This document shows, in pieces, positions 22,935-32,506 of a DNA stretch of 64,000 nucleotides. This DNA is from Kitasatospora viridis (lineage in GTDB: Bacteria; Actinomycetota; Actinomycetes; Streptomycetales; Streptomycetaceae). The translations under genes were made by a program, and so were the position numbers. Within the stretch, counting starts at the first letter, position 1. Every line of letters begins with the position of its first letter. The notes below the pieces were generated by a model. It worked only from the letters and a program-made list of their open reading frames with translations, ran no database searches and was not told the origin of the DNA. The stretch spans positions 682,001 through 746,000 of the forward strand of contig NZ_VIWT01000002.1 of assembly GCF_007829815.1 (NCBI RefSeq), given 5' to 3'.

Positions 22935-23837
22935 ATGGCCCAGAACACCCCCGTCCCCGCCGACCTGTGGCGATGGGTCACCGCCAACCTGCCGGGCGTG
23001 GACCAGGTCGTGGACGTGTCCTGGCCCAAGGCGCAGTCCCAGGTGTGGCGCGTGAGCGCCGGCGACCGGGCCGCGTACGTGAAGATCAGCCCGAGCACCC
23101 TGCACCACCAGCGCGAGATCGCCGGCTACCGGCACGCCGAACGCGCCTTGGACCCCGACGGTGCGCCCCGCCTGCTGGCCGCCGACCCCGGTCTACGGGC
23201 CGTCATGAGCTCGCCGCAGCCCGGGCGCGTCGTCCGCGACCTGCCCCTGGCCCCTCAGGACGAGCAGCGGGTGTACGAGCTCGCCGGCCGCGCGTTGCGC
23301 CGCTGGCACGACGCCTCCGCCCCGGCCACCGACCAGGACCGGGAAGCCATCGCAGCGTCCATGGCGCAGCAGGCCGACGAGGCCGCCGGGTGCCTGGACA
23401 GCATCGGCGACCAGATCGATGCCGCCCAGCGCGCGCTGGTGCGGTGCGCGGCCGAGGAACTGCCGCAGCTGGCCCGCCAGCTGCCCGTGGTCTACCGGCA
23501 CGGCGACTTCGCCACCCGCAACTGGCTGTGGGACGGCCCGAGCGGTGTCCTCGGGCTGATCGACTTCGAGACGGCCGCCCACGGGCTCGCCGCCGAGGAG
23601 TACACCTGGCTGTACGGCGCGGTGTGGGTGCTGCGCCCTGACCTCGGGAGGGCGTTCTTCGACGGGTACGGCCGCTCGCTGTCGGACGGCGAGGACCGCC
23701 TCCTGCACCTGCTGACGACCCGCCTCGCCGTCTCCTACCTGAACACCGGCCTGGTCAAGAACGACACCGTGCTCATCGAGCGGGGCCGGCTCGCCCTGAC
23801 CCGCCTGCTGGCGGCTGTTTCCAGGAGAGCCGCGTAG
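22935..23837 (+). CDS. aminoglycoside phosphotransferase (APH)-fold kinase
   Basis: 300 residues. The kinase catalytic loop is VVYRHGDFATRNWLW (HGD-x4-N, about residues 190-203) and the metal-binding Asp is in LGLIDFETAAHG. The N-lobe shows SQVWRVSAGDRAAYVKISP with the ATP-binding Lys. These are features of the APH/choline-kinase family, which phosphorylates antibiotics or small metabolites. The gene stands alone, and drug resistance should not be assumed. GGATCGGAGC precedes ATG 22935. Confidence 0.85.
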   Translation: MAQNTPVPADLWRWVTANLPGVDQVVDVSWPKAQSQVWRVSAGDRAAYVKISPSTLHHQREIAGYRHAERALDPDGAPRLLAADPGLRAVMSSPQPGRVVRDLPLAPQDEQRVYELAGRALRRWHDASAPATDQDREAIAASMAQQADEAAGCLDSIGDQIDAAQRALVRCAAEELPQLARQLPVVYRHGDFATRNWLWDGPSGVLGLIDFETAAHGLAAEEYTWLYGAVWVLRPDLGRAFFDGYGRSLSDGEDRLLHLLTTRLAVSYLNTGLVKNDTVLIERGRLALTRLLAAVSRRAA

Positions 23838-23843
23838 TAGCGG

Positions 23844-24854
23844 TCACCGGTCTCCCGTCCGCGGTTGTGGTTGATCGGCGCCGACGGCGGGCAGGAGCAG
23901 GAGCTTCCCGCGGGCGTGCCCGGTCAGGCTGATCTCCAGGGCGGTGCGCCAGTCCGCGAGGGGGAAGGTTCCGGCGACCGGCACGGTGAACCTTCCTTCG
24001 GCGGCCAGCTGGGCGAACTCGGGGAAGACGCCGAAGAGTTCGTCGTCGGTCCGCTTCGCCGGGTCTTCGTGGAAGGTGTCGCGCACCCCGATCTCCGGCG
24101 CCGCGGCCAGGTCGGAGCAGGTCAGCACGCGGTGGGGATCGCCACCGACGACCTCGACGAGTTCGGGCAGGGCGCCGCTGGGCGGCGCGGTGTCGAAGAC
24201 GAGGTCGACCTGGCCAACGCCGAGGGCCTTGAGCCGCTCGGCCAGGCCCTCGCCGTAGCCGACCACCGTGGCCCCGAGGTCGCGCAACTGCTCGGCGTAG
24301 GTCCGACCGGCGGTCGCGATCACCCGCGCCCCGCGGACGAGGGCGATCTGAACGGCCGCGTAGCCGACGGTGGTTCCGGCGCCGTTGACCAGGATCGTGA
24401 GGTCCGCGGCCAGGCCGAGTCGCGCGAGGTGCCAGGACGCGGTGCTCAGTGCCATCGGGAGCGCGGCGGCCCGGGTGAGGTCCAGGCCCTCGGGCACGGG
24501 GAACCAGTGGTCCAGCACGGCGCGGTCCGCCGCGCCGGCGCTCGGCTGGCCGCCGAAGTCGGCGGTGCCGAACACGCGGTCGCCGACGGCCACGTCCGTG
24601 ACGCCCGCGCCGACGGCCTCGACGATGCCCGAGACGTCGCAGCCGATGCCGCGCGGCAGGCTCCCGGGGAAGAGCCCGCGGCACAGCGCCCAGTCGGCCG
24701 GGGCCAGTCCGCACGCGTGCACGGCGACACGGATGCGGCCGGGGCCCGGCTCGGGCACGGGAACGGTCTCCAGGCGCAGGACGTCGACGGGCTCGCCGTT
24801 CTCGTGGAAGCGCACCGTGCGCATGGTGCCCGGCGCGGAAGTGGGTTCGGCCAT
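23844..24854 (-). CDS. MDR-superfamily NAD(P)-dependent oxidoreductase (quinone-reductase-like)
   Basis: 336 residues, zinc-independent medium-chain dehydrogenase. The N-terminal GroES-like half has GCDVSGIVEAVGAGVTDVAVGDRVFG. The Rossmann half has ILVNGAGTTVGYAAVQIALVRGARVIATAG and a late VDLVFDTAPP segment. No structural zinc cysteine cluster is seen. ATG 24854 has GGAGGAGACCTC directly upstream. It is divergent from a TetR gene, and a perfect palindrome lies 21 bases before its start, so the TetR protein almost certainly represses it. Substrate likely a quinone, enone or other electrophile. Confidence 0.9.
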   Translation of the reverse strand: MAEPTSAPGTMRTVRFHENGEPVDVLRLETVPVPEPGPGRIRVAVHACGLAPADWALCRGLFPGSLPRGIGCDVSGIVEAVGAGVTDVAVGDRVFGTADFGGQPSAGAADRAVLDHWFPVPEGLDLTRAAALPMALSTASWHLARLGLAADLTILVNGAGTTVGYAAVQIALVRGARVIATAGRTYAEQLRDLGATVVGYGEGLAERLKALGVGQVDLVFDTAPPSGALPELVEVVGGDPHRVLTCSDLAAAPEIGVRDTFHEDPAKRTDDELFGVFPEFAQLAAEGRFTVPVAGTFPLADWRTALEISLTGHARGKLLLLPAVGADQPQPRTGDR

Positions 24855-24874
24855 GAGGTCTCCTCCAAGCTAAT

Positions 24875-24888
24875 CGGAACGCGTTCCG
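24875..24888. promoter_or_regulatory. TetR operator 1, perfect 14-bp palindrome
   Basis: CGGAACGCGTTCCG in the divergent gap between the MDR oxidoreductase and TetR genes; the half-site GGAACGCG recurs at 24930. Confidence 0.75.
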
Positions 24889-24929
24889 TTTGGCGTTGGG
24901 CCTAGACTAACCCGATGACCGACTCAAAT

Positions 24930-24942
24930 GGAACGCGATCCG
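24930..24942. promoter_or_regulatory. TetR operator 2, imperfect palindrome
   Basis: GGAACGCGATCCG, one base different from operator 1, ends 7 bases before the TetR start codon. Two operators 55 bp apart would let one repressor silence both divergent genes. Confidence 0.65.
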
Positions 24943-24949
24943 CTTAGAC

Positions 24950-25531
24950 ATGGCCACCGAACCGTCCCCGGCAGCCCAGCAGCCGCTGCGCGCCGACGCC
25001 GCGCGCAACCGCGAGACCGTGCTCGCGGCGGCCACCCGCGCCTTCGCCGCCTCCGACACCGAGCCGTCGATGCGCGAGATCGCTCGACAGGCGGGCGTCG
25101 GCGTCGCCACCCTCTTCCGCCACTTCCCGACCCGGGAAGCGCTCGTCGACGCCGTCTACCAGGACCAGGTCGTCCGACTGACGGCCGGGGCACGCGAGTT
25201 GCTCGCCGGTCACCCGCCCGCGCAGGCGCTACGGCTGTGGATGGACCTGTTCGCGGACTGGCAGGCCACCAAGCACGGCATGACCGACACCCTGCTCGCC
25301 ATGATCGATTCCGGCGAGATCTCCCTCGCCCACACCCGGCAGGAGCTCCTGTCGGCCATCACCACGATCCTCGACGCCGGCGCCACCGCCGGGGACATCC
25401 GCGCCGACGCCCGCGCCGACGACGTCGCCGCCGGCAGCCTCGGCATGCTCGCCGTCGCCGCCAAGTCCGGAGAGCCTGCTCAGGCCCGGCGCCTGCTCGA
25501 CCTGCTCATGGACGGCCTCAGACCGCGCTGA
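24950..25531 (+). CDS. TetR-family transcriptional repressor
   Basis: 193 residues. The N-terminal helix-turn-helix reads ARNRETVLAAATRAFAA, PSMREIARQAGVGVATLFRH and FPTREALVDAVY. The C-terminal helices (TDTLLAMIDSGEISLAHTRQ region) form the usual ligand pocket with SBP-type features of the streptomycete branch. ATG 24950 follows operator 2 closely, indicating autorepression. Its target is the divergent MDR oxidoreductase; the inducer is probably an electrophile or a substrate of that enzyme, which is inference. Confidence 0.93.
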   Translation: MATEPSPAAQQPLRADAARNRETVLAAATRAFAASDTEPSMREIARQAGVGVATLFRHFPTREALVDAVYQDQVVRLTAGARELLAGHPPAQALRLWMDLFADWQATKHGMTDTLLAMIDSGEISLAHTRQELLSAITTILDAGATAGDIRADARADDVAAGSLGMLAVAAKSGEPAQARRLLDLLMDGLRPR

Positions 25532-25581
25532 GGGGTTCGTGGTCAGGAACCGCACCGGCCCCGGCCCACGTCCTCCGCACC

Positions 25582-26316
25582 ATGACTTCTGACGATCAGT
25601 CGAAGGTGAACGACTACGACAGCTTCGCCGAGGCGTACACGGGCGAGAACGAGACCAACCTGATCAACGCCCACTACGAACGCCCCGCGATGCTGGCCCT
25701 GGCCGGGGAGGTGGCCGGGCGGCGGATCCTCGACGCCGGGTGCGGCTCCGGGCCGCTCTCCGCGGCGCTGCGCGAGCGCGGTGCCGTCCTGAGCGGGTTC
25801 GACGCGAGTGCCGGGATGCTGGAGCTGGCCCGGCGGCGGCTCGGCGAGGGCGCGGACCTGACGGTGGCCGAGCTCGGTGGCCCGCTGCCTTACCCTGACG
25901 GCGCGTTCGACGACGTGGTCGCGTCCCTGGTGCTGCACTACCTGGAGGACTGGGGGCCCGCACTGGCCGAGCTGCGCCGGGTGCTCAAGCCCGGCGGCCG
26001 ACTGATCGCCTCGGTCGACCACCCCTTCGCCGTCAACCTGATGCACCGCCAGGCCGACCGTGCGGCCGAGTACAACTACTTCGCCACCACCAACTGGACC
26101 GCGGAGTGGGCCATGGGCGGCCGGACCGCCCGGATGAGCTTCTGGCACCGGCCGCTGCACGCGATGGTCGAGGCCTTCACCGCCGCGGGCTTCCGGATCA
26201 CGGTCATCGACGAGCCGGCACCCGATCCGGCCGTCCGCGAGCTGTTCCCGGAAGCCGTCGCGGCGGGGCCGCGCTTCCTGTGCTTCCTGTTCTTCGTGCT
26301 CCAGGCCGACCAGTAG
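25582..26316 (+). CDS. class I SAM-dependent methyltransferase
   Basis: 244 residues from ATG 25582. Motif I is RILDAGCGSGPL (about 46-57), the acidic residue after strand 2 is in LSGFDASAGML, and motif II/III regions read LPYPDGAFDDVVASLVLHYL and LRRVLKPGGRLIASVDHPF, the typical UbiE/COQ5-like Methyltransf_11 pattern. The C-terminal third (YFATTNWTAEW, MSFWHRPLHAMVEAFTAAGF) shapes the substrate site. Acceptor unknown. It lies 50 bases after the TetR gene on the same strand but shows no clear link to it. Confidence 0.92.
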   Translation: MTSDDQSKVNDYDSFAEAYTGENETNLINAHYERPAMLALAGEVAGRRILDAGCGSGPLSAALRERGAVLSGFDASAGMLELARRRLGEGADLTVAELGGPLPYPDGAFDDVVASLVLHYLEDWGPALAELRRVLKPGGRLIASVDHPFAVNLMHRQADRAAEYNYFATTNWTAEWAMGGRTARMSFWHRPLHAMVEAFTAAGFRITVIDEPAPDPAVRELFPEAVAAGPRFLCFLFFVLQADQ

Positions 26317-26344
26317 TTCAGTGGGCCCGTAGTTCCCGCGAGCC

Positions 26345-26580
26345 CTCAGCGCGCGTCCAGGAACCCGGTCACACGGCGCGTCAGGAGCGCGGAGACCACC
26401 GGGTCGTGCGACGGCAGCGAGCTGTTGGGCGGGGAGCACCCCGAGCGAGAAGCCGAACGTGCGCCCGTCGAACAGGTCGGGCGTGTGCACGGTGTGCCCG
26501 GCCGCCCGCAGCTCGTCGGCGAAGCCGACGACGCCGGTGGTCAGCCCCTGTGTGTGCACGAGTTCGATGCCGGCCGCGAC
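26345..26580 (-). pseudogene. internally deleted dienelactone hydrolase-family gene
   Basis: On the minus strand LVHTQGLTTGVVGFADELRA, GHTVHTPDLFDGRTF is the start of a dienelactone hydrolase-like protein. It runs directly into GFSLGVLPAQQLA, the nucleophile-elbow segment that normally lies about 60 residues later. A C-terminal piece (VSALLTRRVTGFLDAR) is visible at 26345-26395 in another frame. The junction is near 26454. No stop-free frame of normal length (~190 codons) exists. Confidence 0.65.
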
Positions 26581-26702
26581 CGACGGGCCGTCAATCCCGC
26601 CCCGCCGCCCGACGCGAACGTGTGAGCATGGTGGACGGCGGCGGGCGCGGCGCGTACAACAGCGGGAACAGGTTGTCCGCCCCCGAGGTGAGGTGGTTCC
26701 CG

Positions 26703-28223
<1,521 letters not shown>

Positions 28224-28226
28224 CCG

Positions 28227-28745
28227 TCACGGGGTGGGCTCGATGCTGCGCTCGAAGAAGATCCAGTACTGCTGGAGGTGCGGCGGGATCTCCGACCCCG
28301 GGTAGGCCGCCCGCTCGGCGAAGCCGCGCGAGCGGTACAGGCCCTGGGCATCCGCCATGAACCGGGCGGTGTCCAGCCGGACCGTCGACGCCCCCAGCCA
28401 CTCGGCCTCGTCGAGCAGCCGGTCGAGCAGCTGTGCCCCGACCCGCAGCCCGCGGAAGTCCGGCACCACGTACATCCGCTTCACCTCGACGACGCCGGGC
28501 GCGATGGTCCGCAGCCCGGCCACCCCCACCAACCCGTGCGCCTCGTCCTCGGCCACCAGCAGCACGGTCGACGGATCCTCGTACGTGCGCAGCGAGGCGC
28601 GCGTCGCCGAGACGTCGGTGGGGGAGTCCTCGATGCCGAAGGTCACCCGCAGCTCTTCGAGGGCCGCCGTCAGGTAATCGACCAGCAGCTTCGCGATCTC
28701 ATCGGCCTCGGTGGCGAGGTCGGCGCTTCGGACGACGATGGACAC
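28227..28745 (-). CDS. GNAT-family N-acetyltransferase
   Basis: 172 residues; GTG 28745 follows GGAGGTACCG. The acetyl-CoA-binding region is VEVKRMYVVPDFRGLRVGAQ followed by LLDRLLDEAEWLGASTVRLD, and the end has GLYRSRGFAERAAYPG. This is the usual streptomycete GNAT layout. The substrate is unknown. It converges on the NCS1 gene with 3 bases between stops. The upstream gap of about 150 bases leads to a leaderless small ORF on the other strand. Confidence 0.9.
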   Translation of the reverse strand: MSIVVRSADLATEADEIAKLLVDYLTAALEELRVTFGIEDSPTDVSATRASLRTYEDPSTVLLVAEDEAHGLVGVAGLRTIAPGVVEVKRMYVVPDFRGLRVGAQLLDRLLDEAEWLGASTVRLDTARFMADAQGLYRSRGFAERAAYPGSEIPPHLQQYWIFFERSIEPTP

Positions 28746-28901
28746 GGTGCGGTACCTCCAGCAGCTCACGGCGATCGGCCGGAGGACCACCCTAACCGGT
28801 CGCGGTTGCGGGAGGAGCTGGGGCGTCCACGGTGCTCGGGTGCACGGCTGAGCTGCAGCGTCCGGGCCGGAGTGTCGGGGCAGCGCCCTAGCATGCACGG
28901 C

Positions 28902-29012
28902 ATGGAGAACATGATCGTCCTTGACGGGATGACAGCGGGCGGTCGTGGCACGCCCTGGGAGCCGGCCGTGGCCACCGAGCGTCACGACGCGGCGCAGGAG
29001 CGCGCGCTGTGA
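28902..29012 (+). CDS. 36-residue small ORF coupled to the DUF4132 gene
   Basis: ATG 28902 lies 7 bases after TAGCAT (28889-28894), a -10 box spaced for a leaderless mRNA. The frame ends at TGA 29010-29012, which overlaps the GTG of the DUF4132 gene (GTGA, 29009-29012). The peptide starts MENMIVLDGMTAGGRGTPWE and is charged towards its end. It has no recognised domain. It may be a true small protein or simply carry ribosomes to the downstream start. Confidence 0.5.
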   Translation: MENMIVLDGMTAGGRGTPWEPAVATERHDAAQERAL

Positions 29013-31498
29013 CCGACGGCGACTACCGCGGGCGGGTCGCCGCCCTGCGCTCCCGCTGGGCGGACAAGGACCGGTCGGGGGCTGCGACGCAGCTGCTGGG
29101 GATCGCCGAGCTGTGCGAAGGCGACTGGCACGGACGGGCGCCGGAGGTGGTGGAGTTCGTCCGGGCACTGACCGGGTCCGAGCGCAGCCTGATCGTGGAG
29201 GTCCTGCTGGGCCGCCTGGACATGATGGGCTGGCGCAGCCGGGACGTGCGCGAGACGGTGATCCCGCTGGCCGCCCTGGCCACGCGCGACCTGCCGACCG
29301 AAGAACTGGCCCGGTGGCGCGAACCACGGCTGACCGAGTTCGAGCAGAGCCACACTGCCGCCGAGACCGAGCAGTTGGGCACCTTCGCCAGGCTGGAGAT
29401 CGCCTCGGGGCGACCCCTGAGTCCGGCGGTGATCGCCACGATCCGGCGCAGTTACCTGGAGGGCTGGAGCGATCCGGCCGAGTTGGCCGACCTGCGGGCC
29501 GCGCACCCCGAGCCCGCGTTCAACCCGGGCGAGCCCTGGGCCGACCGCGCCCTGGCCCACCTCGCGGCGGCCACCCCGGCCTGGCGCGCCCTGTGCGCGC
29601 ACGCGGCCACCGCCGTGGCAACCAAGCCGAGCCGCAAGTGGCTGCAGACTGGAAGTCAACTCATCGACGCGATGGAGCCGTTGGCGGTTCGGGCGGCGAT
29701 CGTGGAGTGGCTGGAGCTGGCCCGGCTGCCGCGCCCGGTGCCGCTGCGACACAGCTACGGTGGTGCCACCGACCCGCTGCAATGGGACCCGTACAACGTC
29801 GATGCCCTGCGCGGCCTGTGTTGGCTGCTCTCGCTGCTGCCCGCCGACGCCGACAGCGCCCGCACCCTGGCCGCAGTGGTGGAGACGGCGCTGCGCAAAC
29901 TGCCCGGTGTCGGTCCGCGCAGCCCCCGGGTCGCCAACGCGGCCGTGTACGCGCTGGCGCAGGTGTCCGGGACGGACGGCTTGGCCCAACTCGCCCGGCT
30001 GTCCGCGAAGGTGACCGCCAAGGGGACCATGAAGCAGATCGCCGCGGCGCTGGAGGCCCGGGCCACCGTACTGGGACAGAGCCGCGAGCAGGTCGAGGAG
30101 TTGGCCGTCCCGAGCTACGGGCTGACCGAAGTCGGCAGCCTGGTCGAGCAGTTCGGCACCGACGCGCAGGCCGAGCTGACCGTCGAAGGCACCGCCGTGC
30201 GCTGGAGCTGGCGCACCGGGGCCGGACGGGTGGTGAAGTCGGCCCCCCAGGCGGTACGGAGTGCGCACGCCGATCGGCTGAAGGGGCTCAAGGCCACCGC
30301 GAAGGACATCGAGAAGATGGTGGCCGCCCAGTCCGACCGGCTGGACCGGCAGTTCCTCGCCCGCCGGAGCTGGGACCTGCCCGCCTGGCGCGAGCAGTTC
30401 CTGGACCATCCGCTGGTCGCCACCCTGGCCCGCCGACTGATCTGGACCGTGGACGGCACGGCGTGCTGCTGGCTGGACGGCGCGCTGCGCGACCTCGACG
30501 GCACGCCGGTCAGCACGGCCGGGCCCGGCACCGTCGAGCCGTGGCACCCGGTCGGTGCCGACCCCGCACAGGTGCTCGCCTGGCGGGACCGCCTGGAGCG
30601 GCACGGTGTGGTGCAGCCGTTCAAGCAGGCCCACCGCGAGGTCTACCTGCTCACGGCCGCCGAGGAGGCGACCCGGCTCTACTCCAACCGGTTCGCCGCC
30701 CACGTGCTGCGCCAGCACCAGTTCAACGCCCTGGCCGCGCAGCGCGGCTGGCGCAACCAGTTGCGGCTGGTGGTGGACGCCGAGTACCCGCCGGCCGTCC
30801 GCGAGCTGCCCGCCTGGGGGCTGCGGGCCGAGTACTGGGTGGGCGGCTCCGGCCACGAGGACCAGAGCACCGCCGGCAGCTACCTCTACCTGCTGACCGA
30901 CCAGGTGCGGTTCTACCCGATCGATGCGCCGGCCAACTCCACGCACGCGATCAGCAACCAGGGCTACCGGCAGCGGGTGGCGCGCGGTGGCGCCGTGGAC
31001 CCGCTCCCGCTTGCGGAGGTCCCCGCGCTGGTGCTCAGCGAGGTGCTGCGCGACATCGACCTGTTCGTCGGAGTGGCCAGCGTCGGCAACGACCCGACCT
31101 GGAGCGACGGCGGACCGCAGGGCCGGTTCCGCGAGTACTGGGCCTCGTACGGCTTCGGCGAGCTCTCCGAGTCGGCGCGGGGGCGCGGTGAGCTGCTGGC
31201 CCGTCTGCTGCCCCGGTTGGCGGTGGGCGATCGCTGCCGGGTCGAGGGCCGGTTCCTGCACGTCCGCGGCGACCTGCGCGAGTACCGGATCCACCTGGGG
31301 TCGGGGAACATCCTGATGTCGCCGGGCGACCAGTACCTGTGCATCGTCCCCCGCAGCGCGGCCGACCCCGGACTGGCGCTGCCCTACGAGGGCGACGGGA
31401 TGCTCGCGATCGTGCTGAGCAAGGCCCTGATGCTTGCCAGGGACAGCGAGATCACCGACCCGACGATCACCAGTCAACTGGGCCGCGGCACCGGCTGA
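29009..31498 (+). CDS. DUF4132 (MolR-like) domain protein, 829 aa
   Basis: A large soluble protein. The N-terminal ~430 residues are helical and repeat-like (VVEFVRALTGSERSLIVEVL, LRKLPGVGPRSPRVANAAVY). The middle and C-terminal parts carry the DUF4132 hallmarks: LARRLIWTVDG, RLERHGVVQPFKQAHREVY, FAAHVLRQHQFNALAAQRGW and the final block RIHLGSGNILMSPGDQYLCI. The family includes E. coli MolR/YehI-like proteins; molecular function is unknown to me. GTG 29009 has CAGGAG 8 bases upstream and overlaps the stop of a 36-codon ORF. Its 3' end overlaps the convergent NmrA-like gene by 25 bases. Confidence 0.88.
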   Translation: MTDGDYRGRVAALRSRWADKDRSGAATQLLGIAELCEGDWHGRAPEVVEFVRALTGSERSLIVEVLLGRLDMMGWRSRDVRETVIPLAALATRDLPTEELARWREPRLTEFEQSHTAAETEQLGTFARLEIASGRPLSPAVIATIRRSYLEGWSDPAELADLRAAHPEPAFNPGEPWADRALAHLAAATPAWRALCAHAATAVATKPSRKWLQTGSQLIDAMEPLAVRAAIVEWLELARLPRPVPLRHSYGGATDPLQWDPYNVDALRGLCWLLSLLPADADSARTLAAVVETALRKLPGVGPRSPRVANAAVYALAQVSGTDGLAQLARLSAKVTAKGTMKQIAAALEARATVLGQSREQVEELAVPSYGLTEVGSLVEQFGTDAQAELTVEGTAVRWSWRTGAGRVVKSAPQAVRSAHADRLKGLKATAKDIEKMVAAQSDRLDRQFLARRSWDLPAWREQFLDHPLVATLARRLIWTVDGTACCWLDGALRDLDGTPVSTAGPGTVEPWHPVGADPAQVLAWRDRLERHGVVQPFKQAHREVYLLTAAEEATRLYSNRFAAHVLRQHQFNALAAQRGWRNQLRLVVDAEYPPAVRELPAWGLRAEYWVGGSGHEDQSTAGSYLYLLTDQVRFYPIDAPANSTHAISNQGYRQRVARGGAVDPLPLAEVPALVLSEVLRDIDLFVGVASVGNDPTWSDGGPQGRFREYWASYGFGELSESARGRGELLARLLPRLAVGDRCRVEGRFLHVRGDLREYRIHLGSGNILMSPGDQYLCIVPRSAADPGLALPYEGDGMLAIVLSKALMLARDSEITDPTITSQLGRGTG

Positions 31499-32394
31499 TC
31501 GAGCAACCGAGTACGCAGGGCGGCGGCGCCGCCCTCGGCGAGCCAGTCCGACAAGGTGCGCAGGCCGGGGTGGATGACGCGCAGGGCCTCGATGTCGGCG
31601 TGCCAGCGGTGGCCGGCCAGCCAGTGTTGGCGGGTGGCGGCGATCTGGGGGCTCAGGGCGGTGGCTTCGGTGTGCGTCAACTGGTGGTAGTGCAGGGGGG
31701 TTCCGGTGGCGGCGACGATCGCGGCGACGGCTTCGGCCGGGGTCGGGGCGTCGCCGGCGAGCTCCAGGGTGCGGCCGGCGAAGCGGTCGGGGTGTTCGAA
31801 GGCCAGGGCGGCGAACTCGGCGATGTCCGCCGGGGCGATGATCTGGAGCGGCTCGTCGGGCGGGAAGATGTGCCGGTGGACGCCCTGGTCGAAGCCGTCG
31901 AGGCCGAGGCCCGGGAGCCCGAGGTAGTTCGTCATGAACCGCACCGGGCGCAGCACCGTCACCAGCTCGATCCGCTCGCGCAGGTACTGCTCGACGCGCC
32001 GCTTGCCCGGCGCCGCGAAGGCCTCACCGCCGGTCGAGGCGACGCCGGTGAACACCGCCTGGCGTACCCCGGCGGCCGCTGCCGCGTCGGCCAGGGCCCG
32101 GCCACGGGCGAGCTCCAGGTCCGGGCCGCCGCCGTCCGGGCGGTAGGTCGTCGGCGGGACGACGAAGAGTGCGCTCGCGCCGGCCAGGGCGGGCAGCAGA
32201 GTTGACGGATCGTCAAAGTCGGCGACCGCCAATTCTGCTCCCAAGGAGTCGAGTTCAAGTGCGGCAGGTGCGGCCGGGTTGCGGACCAGTGCCCGGACCG
32301 GATGTCCGGCGGCCAGCAGGCGCCGCGCCGTCGCGCCGCCCTGCTTGCCGGTGGCACCGGTGACGGCCACAAGGGCAGTGCGTGTGGTGGTCAT
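31474..32394 (-). CDS. NmrA-like NAD(P)-binding SDR protein
   Basis: 306 residues. The glycine motif is LVAVTGATGKQGGATARRLL (residues 7-26). It is an atypical SDR of the NmrA/HSCARG group: VRALVRNPAAPAALELDSLG, AELAVADFDDPSTL, and no Y-x3-K active site, so it may sense redox state or reduce quinones rather than act as a standard dehydrogenase. ATG 32394 has GGGAGGACGAC directly upstream. It is divergent from a TetR gene across 112 bp, a common repressor/target arrangement. Its last 25 bases overlap the convergent DUF4132 gene. Confidence 0.88.
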   Translation of the reverse strand: MTTTRTALVAVTGATGKQGGATARRLLAAGHPVRALVRNPAAPAALELDSLGAELAVADFDDPSTLLPALAGASALFVVPPTTYRPDGGGPDLELARGRALADAAAAAGVRQAVFTGVASTGGEAFAAPGKRRVEQYLRERIELVTVLRPVRFMTNYLGLPGLGLDGFDQGVHRHIFPPDEPLQIIAPADIAEFAALAFEHPDRFAGRTLELAGDAPTPAEAVAAIVAATGTPLHYHQLTHTEATALSPQIAATRQHWLAGHRWHADIEALRVIHPGLRTLSDWLAEGGAAALRTRLLDQPVPRPS

Positions 32395-32506
32395 GTCGTC
32401 CTCCCTGGTCCCGGACGGGATGGGTGCGGAGGTGCGGGGGTGCGACGGTCCGGGACATCTGGAAGACTCCAACCCGATTGGCCGGTCGGACAAGGGGTTT
32501 CGTGAC

